Positions 1 to 12,342 of a DNA stretch of 64,000 nucleotides are shown piece after piece. The stretch is from Lepidurus packardi (taxonomy: Eukaryota; Arthropoda; Branchiopoda; Notostraca; Triopsidae): assembly GCA_023053545.1 (NCBI GenBank), contig JAKZAN010000002.1:11404790-11468789 (forward strand). The letters run 5' to 3'. How positions within the stretch are numbered: the first letter of the stretch is position 1; each line of letters begins with the position of its first letter. Position numbers and translations under genes: made by a program. The notes beneath the pieces were generated by a model. The model saw only the letters and a list, made by a program, of their open reading frames with translations, was not told the DNA's origin and ran no database searches.

Positions 1-448
1 TACTGAAGCTTTTGTGCAAAGTCCATGAGCTAGAAATAGAGAAAATAGAGATGGAGACAGAAGGTTTGATCCAAGAACATGAACTACGTAAGAGGGATTT
101 GCTTCTGCTGCGTTTCGACCGCCAAAAAACCTTATCGGACGAGATTATCAAACACCAGAAGGCTTATATTGACTGTAAGACATTGAGACTTAGATTCTGT
201 GACCCCAAAGCTAATGTGAGTTAAAAATTTTATTGCAGCACTTGTTCGCAGCGATAGGAGGGGTAAGATTTCGTAGTACTTATTATCTTAACATTTTAAG
301 TTTTTCCGCCAACTTAAATCCAGGAATGGTGGCTGTTCCCACTGAACTCCGAGTACTTTACGCCGTGTACGAACAAAGTCGTATTATACCACCGATTGAT
401 CAAGACCCGTATAATCTCATTGATATGAGACATTCTAAAGTACTTTAA
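1..448 (+). CDS. Unidentified coiled-coil protein, C-terminal part only
   Basis: The reading frame is open from the left edge, so the gene starts outside the window. I place three exons: up to 174, then 239-262 (a 24-nt microexon), then 324-448 ending in TAA. The introns are 64 and 61 nt with GTAAGA and GGTAAG-type donors and CAG acceptors, and phase 1 is kept across both junctions, which is the reason for preferring this model. The encoded tail is rich in E, K, R and L (ELEIEKIEMET, then EHELRKRDLLLLRF), typical of a coiled coil. It is followed by a VPTELRVLYAVYEQ stretch that looks like a short conserved helix. I do not recognise the family; a motor or scaffold tail is possible but unproven. 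The next gene on the same strand begins about 2.1 kb downstream. Confidence 0.7.
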
Positions 449-2559
449 TCTTAATAATGTTGTACGTAAGATGGAGAGTCATAATTAACGAAATCTATAG
501 TCGTCTGGCAATATTGCTTCTCGGCCAACTGTTTCGTCAGCGGGGCTGATAGAGTCCTTGAACTTACAAGGAGTGAATAAACTACCGCCGATTTCCAGAA
601 CAGGGTACTTACTGTGTCTAATTAGAAAGTGAATGCGTCTTCAACGAACGGGGGTTTTGTAAACCTTTTCCTGTCTAGGTCAATGCCTTCGACAGCTCCG
701 AACACGCCTTCTAGCTTGCTCTTGTCTTTACAAACAAAGTAAGAGGAACTGACTTCGATTTTGACGAGATAATACTTTCCGTATTACTACCTGGTTCTGA
801 CTTAGGTCGGCTGAAAATCGTAAGTTTGGTGCTCTGCCGCCGTTACAGCCGTACAAGCCTACCAGATCCAAAGATGACGGATCTGGGGATCGTTCCAAAC
901 CGAAGGAGATGGATTTGAAAAAGTATAGATAGCTCTCCGACTTTTCATTCTATCTCAGTTGGTTTCACTACTATAAATTATTTTGTGCCCTTGAATATAT
1001 CGTATCATGAGTTTCTAAAGCCGTGTATTGTATATACTAATGAGGGAACCTGGTTATTGATTGTTGCATGTGTACGATAGTCGGAGGGCCAGTTTGAAAG
1101 TGGATGCTACTAATCGAGTGCCACTCAAACCTGGAATTCTCAAGAAAACCAATACGAAGCCGTCCCGATTCAAATGACATATCAGGTTTGCTTTCCTAAA
1201 GGTTTGTGCCATTAAATGGGTTTGGTTGCTGTGAGTTTAGTTGCCTGCGGCTTCTCGCTTTCTTTCGCAAAAGAACTAGTTTCTGTTTAACCTTCAATTG
1301 TTGTCCGTTGAAGGTGATTGTGCTGTGATAGTTTCCATTTTACAAAGGGGATATTCGCTTTCATAATCTAACTTCTTATACGCAAAACAGTGTGCGTTTC
1401 CTCTTTCCCAATGTCTTTGCGAAATTGTTGCGGTGGTTTGCAAGATGTTTATTTAACGTTAATAAATTATATCTTATAAATTGTACAGTGCCATGTTATT
1501 AAGTCTGATATAGTTCGAAGTAAATGCTGTTAACTAGTAATATAATAATATTACTAGTTAACCACCGTTAGCTCAATCGAATACAACCAAATTGTGCAAC
1601 CGTGCTTCGGTGCGTTCTCGTCTATTAATTAGCGACTCTATACGAAGACACTTAGCTCTTAGTGGAAACTTACGTCTTTCATATTGCGTACTTTGCATTT
1701 TTGTTTATCTGCGTAAAATCCCACGCTACCGCCGCAGGAACAAGAGGAGTCCATTCACCTGTCAGTACAGTAGCTTGCGAAATAACCCGTAACCCTCTAG
1801 TTCGACGCAAAAGAGCTTTGTTTTCGAAGATCCAATAGGAAATTAATTCAATCGGTTTATTATGCGCCCTACTATGATAGCAATTTCAATACGTGTCTAT
1901 GAATTTCACACCGTTCATACAATTGTGTGATTTAATTATTTATGTTTATGTCGATTGCTTTTATAATTATAATATAGGTACGAAACAAGGACAGTCGTTT
2001 ATTATGAGAACCAATCGGAATGTGGATCTTCCCGGATCGGCAACACAAGAAAGGGAAACGTGAGCTAGAATGATTCCCACTAGATTGCCCTTGTTTCCAT
2101 CGTTCTCAGACTTTTTAATTCTGTTTATAGTTTGGAGTTTGTGTGCTTATATTTTACTTGCGGAAGCATATTGGCTCCTGTGTATGCATACAGTAACAAT
2201 CTAGCGCAGTTTCAGTTTTGTCAAATACAGTGAAAAGCGTTTAACACGACAAAAGACGAAAGTAAGTTATCGGGAAGATCCGAACGTAATTTTTATTAGT
2301 TCGGGAAATAAAATAAGGCTAAGTCCTATGAGACAAATGGGAGTAAAGGAAAACACGAATAGTGAGGTAGTCCAATGCTCGTTTCTTATATTCTCAACGG
2401 GCACCAGTCCCGGCATGCCGTTTACATGATGTACGTGCCCGGTAATACCGATTTTTAGTTAAAATGCAAGTCCAATCCCGAGATTCACCTCACTTGTCCA
2501 TGGATGAACTCAATGTTCCGTAGTGAAGATCTTAGCGGACTTGAGAAAAGAACCATATC
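449..2559. other. Intergenic region between the coiled-coil gene and the first SLC6 gene
   Basis: I see no supportable coding exon. It should hold the 3' UTR of the upstream gene and the promoter and 5' UTR of the SLC6 gene. The only distinct structure is the perfect hairpin at 1529-1562, listed separately. Confidence 0.6.
1529..1562. repeat. Perfect 15-bp inverted repeat with 4-nt loop
   Basis: GTTAACTAGTAATAT at 1529-1543 is followed by AATA and then by its exact reverse complement at 1548-1562. It lies in an AT-rich intergenic stretch about 1 kb upstream of the SLC6 start. Confidence 0.9.
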
Positions 2560-5331
2560 ATGTCCCGGAAGCCTAATTGTGATACACAGGTAAACATTAA
2601 GCCATTTTATAAAATAGGGTGCAAGAGATCCAAGGTAAATTTTAAGTTAAACTGATCGGTTTATGTAGGCCGAACTGGGCATTGTCAATGCAGCTTTCGA
2701 ATCCGACTCTCACTCCGGGAATGATAATAGTGTACCCCAAAGTACTACCAAGGCTGCTTTTAGCAATGAAACACCCCCTCCCCCTTACCCCGGTTTGAAA
2801 ATCCGCGAAAATGATGAAATATCCATAAGCAAGGCAGAAGCCGCTGGGGTAAACGACCCTGCAAGCCCAGCGAGGGATACGTGGAGTAATCCCATAGAAT
2901 TTCTGATGTCCTGCATATCCATGTCGGTCGGATTGGGCAATATTTGGCGATTTCCTTTCACTGCGTACGAAAATGGTGGAGGAGCTTTTCTCATCCCTTA
3001 TATCATCGTGCTCTCCTTAATTGGCAAACCTCTGTACTTCTTGGAAATGGCGATGGGTCAGTTTTCAAGCTACGGACCCGTAAAGATCTGGCATGCTGTG
3101 CCAATTTTTAAAGGTAAATAAACCATTTTCTCTTCTGCGTATCATGTCCCTATAAGTATAAGTTTTCTTTCATGACTTAATTGATAAATTGTCAATTAAC
3201 AGGCGTGGGATTTGGACAAATGATGGCCACTTGGTATGTCGTGACCTATTACTGCTGTCTAATGGCCATTACAACATTCTATTTCTTCGCGTCCTTCCAA
3301 GCTGAACTGCCTTGGACCAAATGCGACCCATCTTGGGCCACCGATAGTTGCTACGATATTTCATCCAATGTTTCTTTTTCCAATTTGGATGACGATATGA
3401 CGAGTCTTGATAATGTTTCGTCTCGGATCTCCTCTTCTGAACAATATTTCGAGTAATTATATCCCTGCTCGCCTAGTAGGCCTAAAGCCTATAAATAACT
3501 TAAGCTATAGATATCCCCTTATTGCTGTTACATATAATTGGCGTAAATGACTAAATGCCGGATGTTTCTTGTCATCTAGGTTGAATGTCCTACAAAAACT
3601 GCGCGACATTGACGATGGAATTGGGGTTCCTGAATGGCGTCTAACCTTATGTTTACTCTTCTCGTGGCTTTGCATTTTCCTGACGCTAATTAAAGGAGTG
3701 GCTTCTTCCGGAAAAGTGGCTTACTTTACTGCCATTTTCCCATACGTCGTCTTGATCACGCTACTAATTCGGGGAGTTACTTTGGACGGTGCTATGGATG
3801 GTATCAAATTTTTCGTTACTCCAAAGTGGAGTTCTCTGCTGGATAGTAAAGTACTGAAGCGGCTATCTCATTGGGTTATAGGGTCGACATCGTAATCTAT
3901 GTTTTTTCTAAAAAGGTTTGGTTCGCTGCCGTGACACAATGTTTCTTCTCGCTTTCCGTGGGCTTTGGCTCTATCTCTATGATGTCAAGCTATAATGGTT
4001 TTCGGCATTCCATTTACCGGGATAGTCTCATAATTTCCTTTATGGATACTTTCACCAGTATTTTAGCGGGGACATCAATATTCGCAGTTTTGGGTAGAAA
4101 ATTTTAACCAACTTTGGATGGGTAAATCTTTTGAGGTAATTTGTCTCGACGCTTTAGGTAACCTGGCTCACGAATCTGGAAAGTCAGTGGAAAATGTAGT
4201 GCTCAGTGGAAGCGGTCTAGCCTTTGTTTCTTATCCTGATGCGGTTTCAAAGCTTATGGTTCCGCAAGTAAGATTAATCATGGCATTGAGCCAACCTATT
4301 TCTCAAAGCTTTTCATGTTTTTATAGCTATTCGCCGTGCTGTTTTTCTTGATGCTCTTCACGTTAGGAATTGGCAGTGCTTCAGCGCTGACCGGATGCGT
4401 TATTACGATCCTTTGCGATGAGTTTCCGCATTGGTTGAGATGGAAAGTTACTGCCCTTGTCAGTCTATGCGGTTTTTTACTGGGGCTGCTTTACGTAACT
4501 CCAGTGCGTCTTTTTGTACACGTTCAAACATACACTTTTCTATTTAATATCTTTTATTATTCTAGGGTGGCCAGTTCATTATCAAACTAGTCGATTACTT
4601 CGGCGGCGGCTTCATTATTTTTATTTTTGCCACATTAGAAATCATAGCCGTTGCATGGATTTACGGTAATGTCACTAGACTACAGGTTCTTAGAATCAAA
4701 CTAGTGTTGTGCTTTTCTTATAATAGGTGTGAAAAATATCATGAAAGATATCGAGTTTATGACCGGAATTAGACTGGGAATCTACTGGAGTTTTACTTGG
4801 GGAATTCTCATCCCGGTATCTTTATTGGTTATGTTCGTCTACGCGGTGGTTTTATATGAGCCGCTCGAAGAAGGCGGTAAAGTCTTTCCCATTTCCGCTA
4901 CAAGTACGTAAACACGCACACAAAAAAAATTGTCCTGTAACAATCGCAAATATCGTCATAGTTTCCGGATGGTTACTGACGATCTTCACAATCGCCCAAG
5001 TCCCTATATGGTCCATCATCGTTATCAGAAAGCAAAAGCGAGGAACTACGTTTTGGCAAGTAAAGCTAAAAAGAGGAAAAAAAAGCCAAATGTGAACAAA
5101 AAGGGTATTACAGATTTGGTACGCTTTTTGCTTTTACAGAAATTCCAAGCCAGTCTCGAGTTTACGGAAAAATGGGGCCCCAAGGATCCTCAGTTGCGTA
5201 GAGAGTGGCTTATTTTCCGTGAACAAGAAACTCCACCGACTTGGTTGGTCAAACTTTGGCGTCGCGTATGGGCACCCAAGAAGCAATCCCACACCCTCAA
5301 TCACGGCCCTTGCGTTACAGTTTCGAAGTAA
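2560..5331 (+). CDS. SLC6 family cation-coupled amino acid transporter (NAAT-like), paralog 1
   Basis: Eleven coding exons: 2560-2589, 2669-3113, 3203-3452, 3580-3850, 3916-4093, 4158-4267, 4327-4503, 4566-4665, 4727-4903, 4962-5059, 5140-5331. They give 675 aa, the usual SLC6 size, with twelve expected membrane segments. The ATG at 2560 was chosen because it alone joins the second exon in phase without a stop. TM1 carries SVGLGNIWRFP near residue 100. The Gly before LGN sits where monoamine transporters have Asp, so an amino acid substrate is expected. The loop after TM3 has a Cys pair (CDPSWATDSC) and N-glycosylation sequons. TM6 has FFSLSVGFG, TM8 has SGSGLAFVSYPDAV. TM7 has MDTFTS, with Asp where most members have the Na1-site Asn, as in the insect K+-coupled transporter KAAT1. 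The protein should import amino acids across the plasma membrane. A close paralog lies 3.5 kb downstream. The family is certain; the substrate is inferred. Confidence 0.93.
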
Positions 5332-8300
5332 AAGGCAATTCAGTGGTAGACTTATGACCCCTATAGGTTGATTTTGCCATGTATTTCCAATCTTCGCGGT
5401 TTCCAAATCTTCGCAACGAAGCCTGAGAGCGTGTATAGGTAAATGGGGTCTTTCTTTTATCTGCACGAATGTGTAACCGGCCTAGAATTGGAATGTAATC
5501 GGTTACCTCATTTTTATTACACTCACGAATGTGACAAAGAAGGAAAGGCGACTTTGACGATTTGATATTTTTGGGTGCGATCATGCACAATTCTTGTGGT
5601 CGCCTTATCAAGTGTTCCTTGCGCACTTGTATTTCAACCGTTTCCAGGAATGTCGTTTGCGAGGCCTTCGAGTCACGATCGTACTTCAATCGAGATTTAG
5701 TTGTGACCCCAGGTCAAGGTTTGAAGGTGGAACATCAAAAAACAGGTCTTTTGTACAGGTTTAAGCCCAGTTTTATTTAGGTTTCTTACTTACTATCTAA
5801 ACTTCAGGCAGTAGTGTGACGCAGGAAGTTTTGTTTTGACACTTTGTAGGAATTTTCCTCTGGTGTTCTTAAACTACAGTCGTTTCACTGACCTTTACGG
5901 TTTGGCCGAGGTGCATGCGATTATCACGTGTCTTAAAATCTAGTACACATAAACAAACCCTCGTATAGCCGTTCCTTTTGCGGGTTTCCCTTCTCATGAC
6001 TTTTAGGAGGGCAAAATAAATGTACCAGCTTGATGTGGTTGAACTTCTGCAAAGGGAGCAGTTTATCTTTCGTAAATCGCAAAAAGGCCATTTGGGTAAG
6101 CCGTAAAGTGCAATAAGTTTGAAAAGAAGGTTACTTGCGAGAAATATCCCAGCATCTTTTTCTTTAAAACTAGGAAGCCGATAAGCTAGAATATAGGCCT
6201 TCCTGAGATTAGCCACGAGAGCCACTTCCTTTTCCAGGTTGCGGTTATACTTTTGTCCCATTGTTAATTTAATTTTAAAGCTTATGCTTTGAAAACCTTT
6301 TGACTTGCTGTAAATTGGATCATTAGTAGTTTTAGGACCAGTAGCCTATATGGCAGTTATTCTAATATAGATATAGATTGAACTTAGGTGTTTCCCAGAA
6401 ATTCAGTTGAATTAGGGTAATGTTATTTTGATCGATATTTATTTTGTAAAGTAGCCAAACGCCTGTTAAAATTGGACTTTTTAATTTATTTTTGAAACAC
6501 GAATGCATAAATTCTTTTTACCTTCACACTTCATGTCAACGGCTTTCAGATCGTCTATAATTACAATAATTCGGTCCTTCATTTTAGCCTTTTCCCCTTC
6601 CCCCGTAGACTTAGAAAGATCGCTGCCTTTTGGAGAACGAATTCTTATCTTACTTTCGTACGTGCTATGGATTATTGCTGTATTATGGATAAGGGCATAA
6701 TCTTTACTTAAATATCGTCCTTGTTTTAATACTCCGACTTATTGAAATTCAGGTGATAAAATTTATGGTACGTAAATTAGTACGGCTTTTAACTTGACGG
6801 CTCCATTTTTATCTCTATATTAGTTTATAAATATACTATATTATTTACTATGTTCATATTTACGTAAATTAGTACGGCTTTTAACTTGATGGCTCCATTT
6901 TTATCTCTATATTAGTTTATAAATATACTATATTATTTACTATGTTCATATTTACTATATCTATATTTATTTTACTATAAATATACCATATTAGTTTATA
7001 AATTATATTACATTATTTACTATGTTCATATTTACTATAATTATATTTATTTTACAATAAATAAACTATATTAGTTAATAACTAATAGCAATGTAGTATA
7101 ATTTTGTGTCATTTTAGGTTTTATTCGTGACATGATCCACGCTTAAAATTACAAAGCATAATACTTCCGTTTGTAAGGAAATGCTCGTTCGCATCAATTA
7201 CTTTGGTTCTTAGTATTGGTTAGGGAAATGCTGCCGTTAGTAAGAATTCAAGATTCGATGGTAGACAATAGGACAGCTAAAACGGAATGCCATTGTGGGG
7301 GATTGGCACCGGAAACATGAGTTCCTTTTTCTTTTTTTCCTTTGAATCGACTAGCTTCCCTGGCCTTGTTTTTGAATAAAACTGGATTTAGCTTTATGTG
7401 GGGAATTTTAGCTCGATTGAACAGTGTATCGGGCAATGGTAATACCCGGGAACCAACCAGTTCTCAGAAAAACCCACGCTTGTGATGTCTCAGAAGGTGC
7501 TGTATGTTCTCGGACGTAGCTCATTCTTCCTTACTTTTTACTTTCCTTTTTCTTTTATGATGCTTTGTATGTGGTAAAGGTCATTGTGGTAAACGTATAA
7601 TTTCAACGACGTAGTAATAGATGTTGGTCTTCCTTAATTTTGCCTGAATGTAATCTTGGTCTTGCAAGATAGAAAAGTTCAGGTACAAAAAGCTAGTTGA
7701 CTTGGCATAATACATCAAATGAAGAACAATTGACGTCATATGATTAGCTGGGAAAGGTAAAAAAGACCTCGATGCCCGTGGTACTCCAATCTGAAACAAG
7801 CACCACCTTTGATGCTGACGTTGACGGTGCCCGCTGCAAGCTCAAGAAACTTGTAACAGGGGATTTTTGGTTGTCACCTGTACTTTTCCTCTGCACGATG
7901 TTTCTATAAAAAGGAAAAGAAAAAACTAAACTCGGTTTTTAGGGCCTTCGGGTCAGAGCTGACCTCCTTTTTGCTTTTTGATTCGGAATGAACGTGTACA
8001 GCGAAAGATTAATAATACAACTTTGCACAATGATTTGGCTCGCTGGTATTAAAACAGAAAGTTTTGTTTTAGGCTTTTAATACAGTAAAACGCCAGCGGA
8101 ATGAAGGTGAAGTGGGATAAAACGGTTACAAACTGTGACTGTAATGCAAGAAAGAACATTGTAAGTACAGAAGAGAGAGTGTGTTAGTGCAATTTCGTTT
8201 CTTCGCATAGTGTAGCCCGGAGACTGGCCTTAAACTCGAGGAAAAGTTGAGAAGCAAGGAAGCTTGGAAAAAAGACAGGTTTTTAGCTCCTCCTTATGTA

Positions 8301-8805
8301 TCCAGGTGGGATTTGAGTGCATCCCTAGTATTTGAGACTTCAGGCTTGCTGCCTGTATGTCTCTGCACGAACTAATATAAAGGCAGGTGAAAGAGCTGGG
8401 CAGCAGGCCAGTAACGAAAGAACACTTGTTGTGAAAGCATTATAAGATAAGTGTTCTCTGTTTCTCTCGCTGGACTAATTTGGGTTTAGTAAACGTTCAA
8501 CTGCCGTCCTGCGATATTATCCAACAACATTCCATGGTGAGGCCCCAACATTGTGAAAGCAATTTCCGTTGAATGCTAGCAACTTTTGCTTACAAAGCTG
8601 GAAACCACGTCCGAAAAGGAAATCCGGACGATTTTTACGTTCATTGGAAGAATAATTGATACAGTTTCCCCAACTGTTGGTTGACAGCTCGTTTGTGGTT
8701 TACTGGTGACGTGGGTCATTGGGAACAGAAATCCCATATATTAGGCGAACAATTCAAACCAAGTCTTAGAATTGCTGGTGTACTGAAACTGCGATAACCA
8801 CCACC
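5332..8805. other. Intergenic region between the two SLC6 genes
   Basis: It holds the 3' UTR of paralog 1 and the promoter and 5' UTR of paralog 2. Some open frames of 100-130 codons on the minus strand (5315-5689 and 5869-6261) show no recognisable domain, and I treat them as chance. An AT-rich tandem repeat at 6769-7083 is listed separately. Confidence 0.6.
6769..7083. repeat. AT-rich tandem repeat, 92-bp unit
   Basis: Two adjacent 92-bp units (6769-6860 and 6861-6952) differ by a single base (CTTGACGG versus CTTGATGG). A third, diverged stretch follows to about 7083 and repeats the TTAGTTTATAAAT and TTATTTACTATGTTCATATTTACTATA segments. Near-identity of the first two units suggests a recent duplication. 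Confidence 0.9.
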
Positions 8806-11800
8806 ATGAAACTGAAAGAATCGGCTTCAACGGGCTCCATGGTAAGTTTAATTTCATTTTGATCTCCTTAACTTTTTCGGAAATAATTCCTCGAAACAAA
8901 CCTGTATTGTTGTGTAAAAATGCACTCTACATTCCACGTGACAACAGTACACACGGAAATATGTGGGTACTGTTACTCATTACATACTGGAAGCGTAACA
9001 GGAGTGTATAGGCATGCACAACTTCCTTCCGCCAGTTTGCCTACGTATAAAAATTATCATCTTCATTAACATGCTGCGTGTGGTGTGCTTTTTGGCTACC
9101 TTTGTTTGTTCGTAGTGCAAACTTGCTCAACTTCCCTTCCTGTGTCACTGTATTCAAAGGAAATACCTTAAAAAGTTCGTTACTCACCTGTCGACAAAAG
9201 GACTGTGGGTCTTACGAGTGTTTTAAGAACCTATAGGAGCTTTGTGACGATTTTCATGGTATTTTCAAGTCAGATAGTTAACCTTGTGCTTATCTCCGTG
9301 ACACCAAAACAATCGCCTTGGCCTGCTAACTGTAACTTGTTTCTCCTATCCTCTAAGGTGTTTCTTGTTTTTATGACTTTGTGTAGTTCCGTACGTTAAC
9401 GATGTACCTATATGAGCAACGAGTTACACGTCAGTAAGCTAGCCTAAGACTTTATGTGGACTTTGTGAGCGGAAATTCTTTTGCCTTCTATTCACGGATG
9501 GGGTGCACCTTGACTTTCTCCCTTAACATGCCGGTTGTGTCATGCCTATCTCAATAAGCTGAAATTGGAAAGGATGGCCCCATAACGGGACCTTCGTTTA
9601 GCTCTAACACTTATTCAATGCGGGTGCAAAATGTCAGTTATTTTGCAGCAAGAAACTCAACAAAAGAGGAAAACTACTTAAATTGCAGCACGCCTCTGCG
9701 AGCGCATGAAAATGCTAAAGAATACGCAAAAGCAAAAAAAGATCGACTGATTACAATGTCTTTTAATTTTTTTTTTTGCAGGAAATGGGAGAATACAATC
9801 CCGCCTATGTAGGGGAAGGGATACCAGCGGGAAAATACAACAGCAATGCACCTCCACCTTCGTACGGTACAGTTAAAGTCGCGGTAAGTCTTCCAGAACA
9901 TTACGGTTGACTAGTAGGTTATTTTACTAATTCTTTTTTCGTCTTCAAGGCTCAACCCGATGACTCTGAAATTGGTGAAAAATCCGATGCCCCAACCCGA
10001 GATCAATGGGGAAATCCAATCGAGTTTCTACTCTCTTGCATTGCCATGTCCGTGGGTTTGGGAAACGTCTGGCGTTTCCCTTTTACTGCTTATAAGTATG
10101 GAGGAGGTGCTTTTCTCATTCCCTACCTCATCGTACTTATGTTCATTGGAAAACCTTTGTATTTCTTGGAAATGGCACTCGGCCAGTTTTCCAGTTTTGG
10201 TTCAGTCAAAGTGTGGAATGTCGTTCCTATTGTTAAAGGTACGAATTAGGAATTATTGGTTAGCCGGTGGTGCGAAGAACGGATAGATTAATATTTTTAA
10301 AAATTCAGGAATCGGATATGGCCAAGCTTTAGCGACATGGTTTGTCGTCACGTACTATTGCAGTTTAATGGCACTGACGGTATACTACTTTTTCGCCTCC
10401 TTTGCTGCCGTGTTGCCCTGGACAGTCTGCAACCCAGACTGGGCGTTAAGAAATATATCTTGTTATTCTACTCTTAGCAATGGCACGATTTTGGGTAATG
10501 CAAATACTAGCCGTGCTGCATCTGAGATATATTTCAAGTATAAAGCTTCTCAATGTACTGTAAGCCATTGCTAATCATGCTTTTTATAGTGTGGAAGTTC
10601 TGAACAAATTGGATGACATTGATAATGGCATTGGCAGTCCTGAGTGGAAATTGACCTTGTGCCTTTTATTCTCCTGGATTTGCATTTTCTTAATTCTCAT
10701 GAAGGGTGTGTCTTCTTCCGGTAAAGTAGCTTATTTTACCGCCCTTTTCCCCTACGTCGTCCTCTTCATTTTGCTCATCCGCGGAGTTACTTTGGAGGGC
10801 GCCTCGATAGGTATAATGTTCTTTATCACGCCACAGTGGGGAAAACTACTTGATCCGGGTGTAAGTACTTAGTTCTGTGCTCCGCTGCACTTAAAAAATT
10901 GGTACAAAGTTGTCATTATTCCTCTCTATTACAGGTTTGGTTTGCTGCCGTTTCGCAGTGCTTCTTCTCTTTATCGGTGAGCTTTGGACCGATCATTATG
11001 TATTCAAGCTATAATCCCTTCAAACATAGAATTTATCGGTAGGGATATTGAAGATTAATGTCGGCAGTTTAACGGTATAATTATATGCTTTTATTTGTTG
11101 CCAGTGATTCTATGATCATCAGTTTTGCCGATACTGCTACCTCCCTCTTGGCCTCCTTCACCGTTTTTGCGATCTTGGGCAACTTGTCGCAAACGTCTAA
11201 CAAAGATATGACTGAACTCGTTAAAGGTAAGCCATCTCAACTCGGATTTGCCTCTTCCCTAAACATGTCCTTCTACAGGTGCTGGCACTGGCTTGGCTTT
11301 TATTTCCTATCCTGAAGCGATTGGAAAGTTCGATATAGTCCCACAGGTAAAACCACAGCTTTTCAAGGTCAACTCTTTTTTTAATGATGGATTGAACAGC
11401 TCTTTGCAGTGCTATTTTTCTTGATGTTGTTTACGTTGGGAGTTGGATCCGCCGTTTCTCTTACGGGTTGTGTCATTACCATCATTTGCGATCAGTTTCC
11501 TCACTGGAAGAGATGGATTGTTACCGCTGTCATATCATCCGCTGGATTTTTACTAGGCCTTGTCTACGTAACCCCGGTAATAACTTGTTATATTTATAAA
11601 CATCATCTAAGCAATAGTAGGATTACTTATATTTGTGTAGGTTACTTATATTTTTCCTCCTTTTCTGTCATACAGGGTGGGCAGTATGTCTTGGAAATCG
11701 TGGATACTTTCGGTGGCGGTTTCATCATTTACGTCATGGCAATCATTGAAATTGTTGCCATTAGTTGGATCTACGGAGTCAATAACATTATTCGGGACAT

Positions 11801-12342
11801 TAAATTCATGACCGGCGTTAGCCTGGGAATTTACTGGAAATTTACTTGGGCAATCTTCATCCCCATATCCCTGTCTGTCATTTTTGTGTACTCGATGGTC
11901 CAGTACAAACCGATTGAAGAAACGAAGTCCGATACGTATACATATGTTTACCCTTCCAGTTCTATGGGTAAGCTCATTTATACTAAATAACTATTAAGTC
12001 AACCTAATTTCTAAATGCATCCTTCAAATCATGATAGCTGCTGGCTGGATATTAGCTTTAGTAGCTATAATTCAAGTACCTATTTGGGGTGCTTGGGTCG
12101 TTTACAAACAGAAGCGAGGTCATACCTTCATGGAAGTACGTACTTTCCATCTCAAGTTTTTTTGTTCAGAGACTTAATCTTTTTTTTTTATATTCCAACA
12201 GAAATTGAAAAATAGCTTTCAATTCACGGATCAATGGGGACCCAAAGATCCTCAAGTTCATCGGGAGTGGCTGCTCTTCCGAGAAAATAACCCACTTCCG
12301 GAAAGTCTTTATAGTAAAATCAGACGACGTCTACTTCAATGA
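8806..12342 (+). CDS. SLC6 family cation-coupled amino acid transporter (NAAT-like), paralog 2
   Basis: Twelve coding exons: 8806-8841, 9782-9883, 9950-10238, 10309-10537, 10590-10860, 10935-11038, 11105-11226, 11279-11346, 11400-11576, 11676-11967, 12038-12135, 12202-12342, giving 642 aa. The ATG at 8806 has a strong context (CCACCATGA) and a GTAAGT donor 36 nt later; the first intron is 940 nt. TM1 has [13 protein letters not shown]7 has FADTATS, with the same Asp at the Na1 position as paralog 1. TM8 has [15 protein letters not shown]. Most introns fall at the same places as in paralog 1, showing tandem duplication; differences are an extra intron near IYR/DS, loss of one in TM7 and loss of one after WIYG. 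TM6 reads [13 protein letters not shown]: Ser replaces the usual Gly and Pro follows FG, next to the substrate pocket, so specificity may differ from paralog 1. Confidence 0.93.

Noticed and set aside
216..238. Donor at 216 in the leftmost gene
   Set aside because: Gives a 23-nt intron and the wrong phase into 324; the donor at 175 gives normal introns and an open frame.
5315..5689. 124-codon frame antisense to the SLC6 paralog 1 3' end
   Set aside because: Overlaps the confirmed last exon in antisense; composition unremarkable.
5869..6261. 130-codon open frame on the minus strand between the SLC6 genes
   Set aside because: No recognisable domain, no splice context, and its length is within what chance gives in a 64-kb window.
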